Below, one piece after another: positions 62,017-64,000 of a stretch of 64,000 nucleotides of DNA. Source of the stretch: an uncultured Flavobacteriaceae bacterium (GTDB lineage Bacteria; Bacteroidota; Bacteroidia; Flavobacteriales; Flavobacteriaceae); the NCBI GenBank assembly GCA_943787295.1, contig CALSLW010000001.1, positions 124,001 to 188,000 of the forward strand. Direction: 5' to 3'. Made by a program: the position numbers and the translations under genes. The notes below the pieces were generated by a model. The model was not told the DNA's origin. It saw only the letters and a program-made list of their open reading frames with translations, and ran no database searches. The stretch's first letter is position 1, and each line of letters starts with the position of its first letter.

Positions 62017-64000
62017 TAGCGTTTTCCTATTCTAATAATGTCTCCAAATATTCCAGAAGCAGTTACATCTGCTCCAGCTCCAGCACCTTTAACGATTAAG
62101 GGTTGGTCCTTATAACGATCTGTATAGAATAAGATGATATTATCACTACCTTCTAGGTTGTAAAAATCATGTCCTTGAGGGATTTCTTGAAGTCCCACAC
62201 TGGCTTGACCATTTTCAAGTTGTGCCACATATTTAAGACGAGCGTTATTTGTTTTAGCACTTTCTAAAAGTCCATTAAAGTGGGCTTTATGGGCATCAAG
62301 AGAATCAAAGAATGTCTTGTTGTCTGGAGTGTCTAAACACGCCTTTGGTAAAAATGGCGCATTAGCAATATCTTCAAGTTCGATATTTAATCCACTTTCT
62401 CTGGCTAATATTAATATCTTTCTAGCTACATCGACCCCGCTTAAATCTATCTTAGGATCTGGTTCTGTATAGCCTTCTTTTTGTGCTTGAATCACCACTT
62501 CTTTAAAAGTGTCATTTTCTAAAAAGTTATTAAATACAAAGTTTAAACTTCCAGAAAGAACGGCTTGGATTTTATGAATTCGATCCCCAGAAGCAATTAG
62601 ATTACTCAAGGTGTCTATTACCGGTAATCCCGCTCCAACATTTGTTTCAAACAAGAAAGGACTGCTGTATTTACGAGAAGTCTTTTTGAGGGTTTGATAA
62701 TTGGTCAATTGATCTGCACAGGCAATTTTATTACAAGTCACCACCCCAATATTGTTTTCGAGGTAGCGCTGGTATTCTGTAGCAATACTTTCATTTGCAG
62801 TGTTATCGACAAAAATACTGTTGCGCAAGTTCAATGCTTTTGCGTGATTAAAGAAATCATCGACATTGCTTTTTGCGCCTTTAGGCAACTCTTCTGACCA
62901 AGTGGTTAAATCTACCCCTTTATCGCTTAATAGCATTGTTCTGGAGTTGGCCAAGGCCATTACGCGAATGCGTAATTGTAAAATCTCTTCTAAGTATTGT
63001 TGTTGTTGATGGATTTGCTCCATTAACTTACTTCCAACATTACCTACTCCAATAACAAATAGATTGAGTTGTTTGATATTTTCTTCAAAGAAGGTTTCGT
63101 GCAAGCAGTTTAAAGCTTTGTGGGTGTCTTTTTTGGCTATGATGATAGATATATTTCGCTCTGAAGCGCCTTGAGCAATTGCACGGATATTGACATTATT
63201 TACTCCTAAGGTGCTAAACATTTTCCCACTGATACCTTGATGATTTTTCATATCATCACCGACCACAGCGACATTGACCATTTCGTTTTCTACCAAGGCA
63301 GGGTCAACTTTGTTTAATGAGATTTCAAAGGCAAACTCTTGATCGATAATTTCTTTGGCGCGATGAGCGTCTTCTGATCTTAAACCTATACAGATCGAGT
63401 GCTCTGAAGAAGCTTGCGTAATCATAATGACATTGATTTTCTCGAGGGATAAGACTTCAAACAGGCGTTTTGAAAAACCGGGAATTCCTACCATTCCACT
63501 TCCTTCAAGACTTACAAGAGACACATTATCGATATGACTGATCCCTTTGACAACTTGGCCATCAATAACATTTTTTGCTTTAGTAATTAAAGTACCTGGG
63601 TCATTAGATGCAAAGGTGTTTTTAATGTAGACTGGGATGTTCTTTTCTACTAAGGGTTGCAGGGTAGGGGGGTAAATTACTTTTGCACCGAAGTGAGATA
63701 ACTCCATCGCTTCTAAATAGCTCAATTGAGGGATAGGGGTAGCCTGAGCCACAATTTTAGGATGAGCAGTAAACATTCCACCAACATCTGTCCATATTTC
63801 AAGGCTACTCGCTTCTAGAATGTTCGCTAGAATAGCTGCGGTGAAATCTGATCCACCACGACCAAGTGTGGTGTTTTCACCTTTGCTGTTTTTAGCAACA
63901 AAACCAGGGACTAAGGTTACTTTAGCAGAAGAAGCGTTGTAAAGTGTTTTAACATTTTTGCTGGTGTTTTCCCATTGAATAATTTGACGATTATTTTGAA
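62016..64000 (-). CDS. thrA: Bifunctional aspartokinase/homoserine dehydrogenase, N-terminus beyond window
   Basis: Frame stays open to the window edge (KGENTTLGRGGSDFTAAILANILEASSLEIWTDVGGMFTAHPKIV); ACT domains and HSDH (FVIGVGNVGSKLMEQI, GAGAGADVTASGIFGD). Confidence 0.95.
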   Translation of the reverse strand, partial: QNNRQIIQWENTSKNVKTLYNASSAKVTLVPGFVAKNSKGENTTLGRGGSDFTAAILANILEASSLEIWTDVGGMFTAHPKIVAQATPIPQLSYLEAMELSHFGAKVIYPPTLQPLVEKNIPVYIKNTFASNDPGTLITKAKNVIDGQVVKGISHIDNVSLVSLEGSGMVGIPGFSKRLFEVLSLEKINVIMITQASSEHSICIGLRSEDAHRAKEIIDQEFAFEISLNKVDPALVENEMVNVAVVGDDMKNHQGISGKMFSTLGVNNVNIRAIAQGASERNISIIIAKKDTHKALNCLHETFFEENIKQLNLFVIGVGNVGSKLMEQIHQQQQYLEEILQLRIRVMALANSRTMLLSDKGVDLTTWSEELPKGAKSNVDDFFNHAKALNLRNSIFVDNTANESIATEYQRYLENNIGVVTCNKIACADQLTNYQTLKKTSRKYSSPFLFETNVGAGLPVIDTLSNLIASGDRIHKIQAVLSGSLNFVFNNFLENDTFKEVVIQAQKEGYTEPDPKIDLSGVDVARKILILARESGLNIELEDIANAPFLPKACLDTPDNKTFFDSLDAHKAHFNGLLESAKTNNARLKYVAQLENGQASVGLQEIPQGHDFYNLEGSDNIILFYTDRYKDQPLIVKGAGAGADVTASGIFGDIIRIGKR

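Noticed and set aside
1-64000. Defence system, prophage, CRISPR, BGC or tRNA cluster
   Set aside because: No cas genes, spacer arrays, phage structural genes, NRPS/PKS modules or convincing tRNA sequences were seen on either strand.

Overview
This is a 64-kb window of a Bacteroidetes chromosome, most likely from a Flavobacteriia-type organism (TAnnTTTG promoters, porD/DUF4835, YbbR, DUF3822, DUF2807). Most of it is core genome: coaBC end, porD, recN, fabI, ybbR, coaE, an RprX/RprY-like two-component pair, xerD, aroQ, lrp / tdh-kbl, lpdA, two msrB genes, lon, cmk, sulP, rpsA, pyrR-pyrB, rnz, pdxH, sixA-ppk-ppx, dnaX, rnpB (RNase P RNA), rsmD, a RecD-like helicase, yebC, gcvT, pepP and thrC-thrB-thrA. 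The interesting part is what the ORF track does not show. (1) dnaX is split at A AAA AAG inside an A10 run, which looks like programmed -1 frameshifting or transcriptional slippage giving tau and gamma. (2) A membrane-protein gene is split at a G11 tract, so it is a phase-variation candidate. (3) SulP is separated from its STAS domain by a single in-frame amber codon. (4) A tyrosine-recombinase C-terminal relic lies next to one copy of a ~210-bp direct repeat pair that flanks a 2-kb accessory island with a palindromic, attC-like intergenic element. (5) Several frameshifted or truncated genes are hidden in apparent gaps (VOC protein, MFS transporter N-terminus, a small pseudogene beside lrp, an adhesin-like gene truncated at the lon promoter). 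An 834-aa FAD/NAD(P)-DUF2855 fusion lies in a redox-enzyme cluster at 10-18.5 kb. No CRISPR array, intact transposon, defence island or prophage was found. I could not run searches; family names come from reading the translations.
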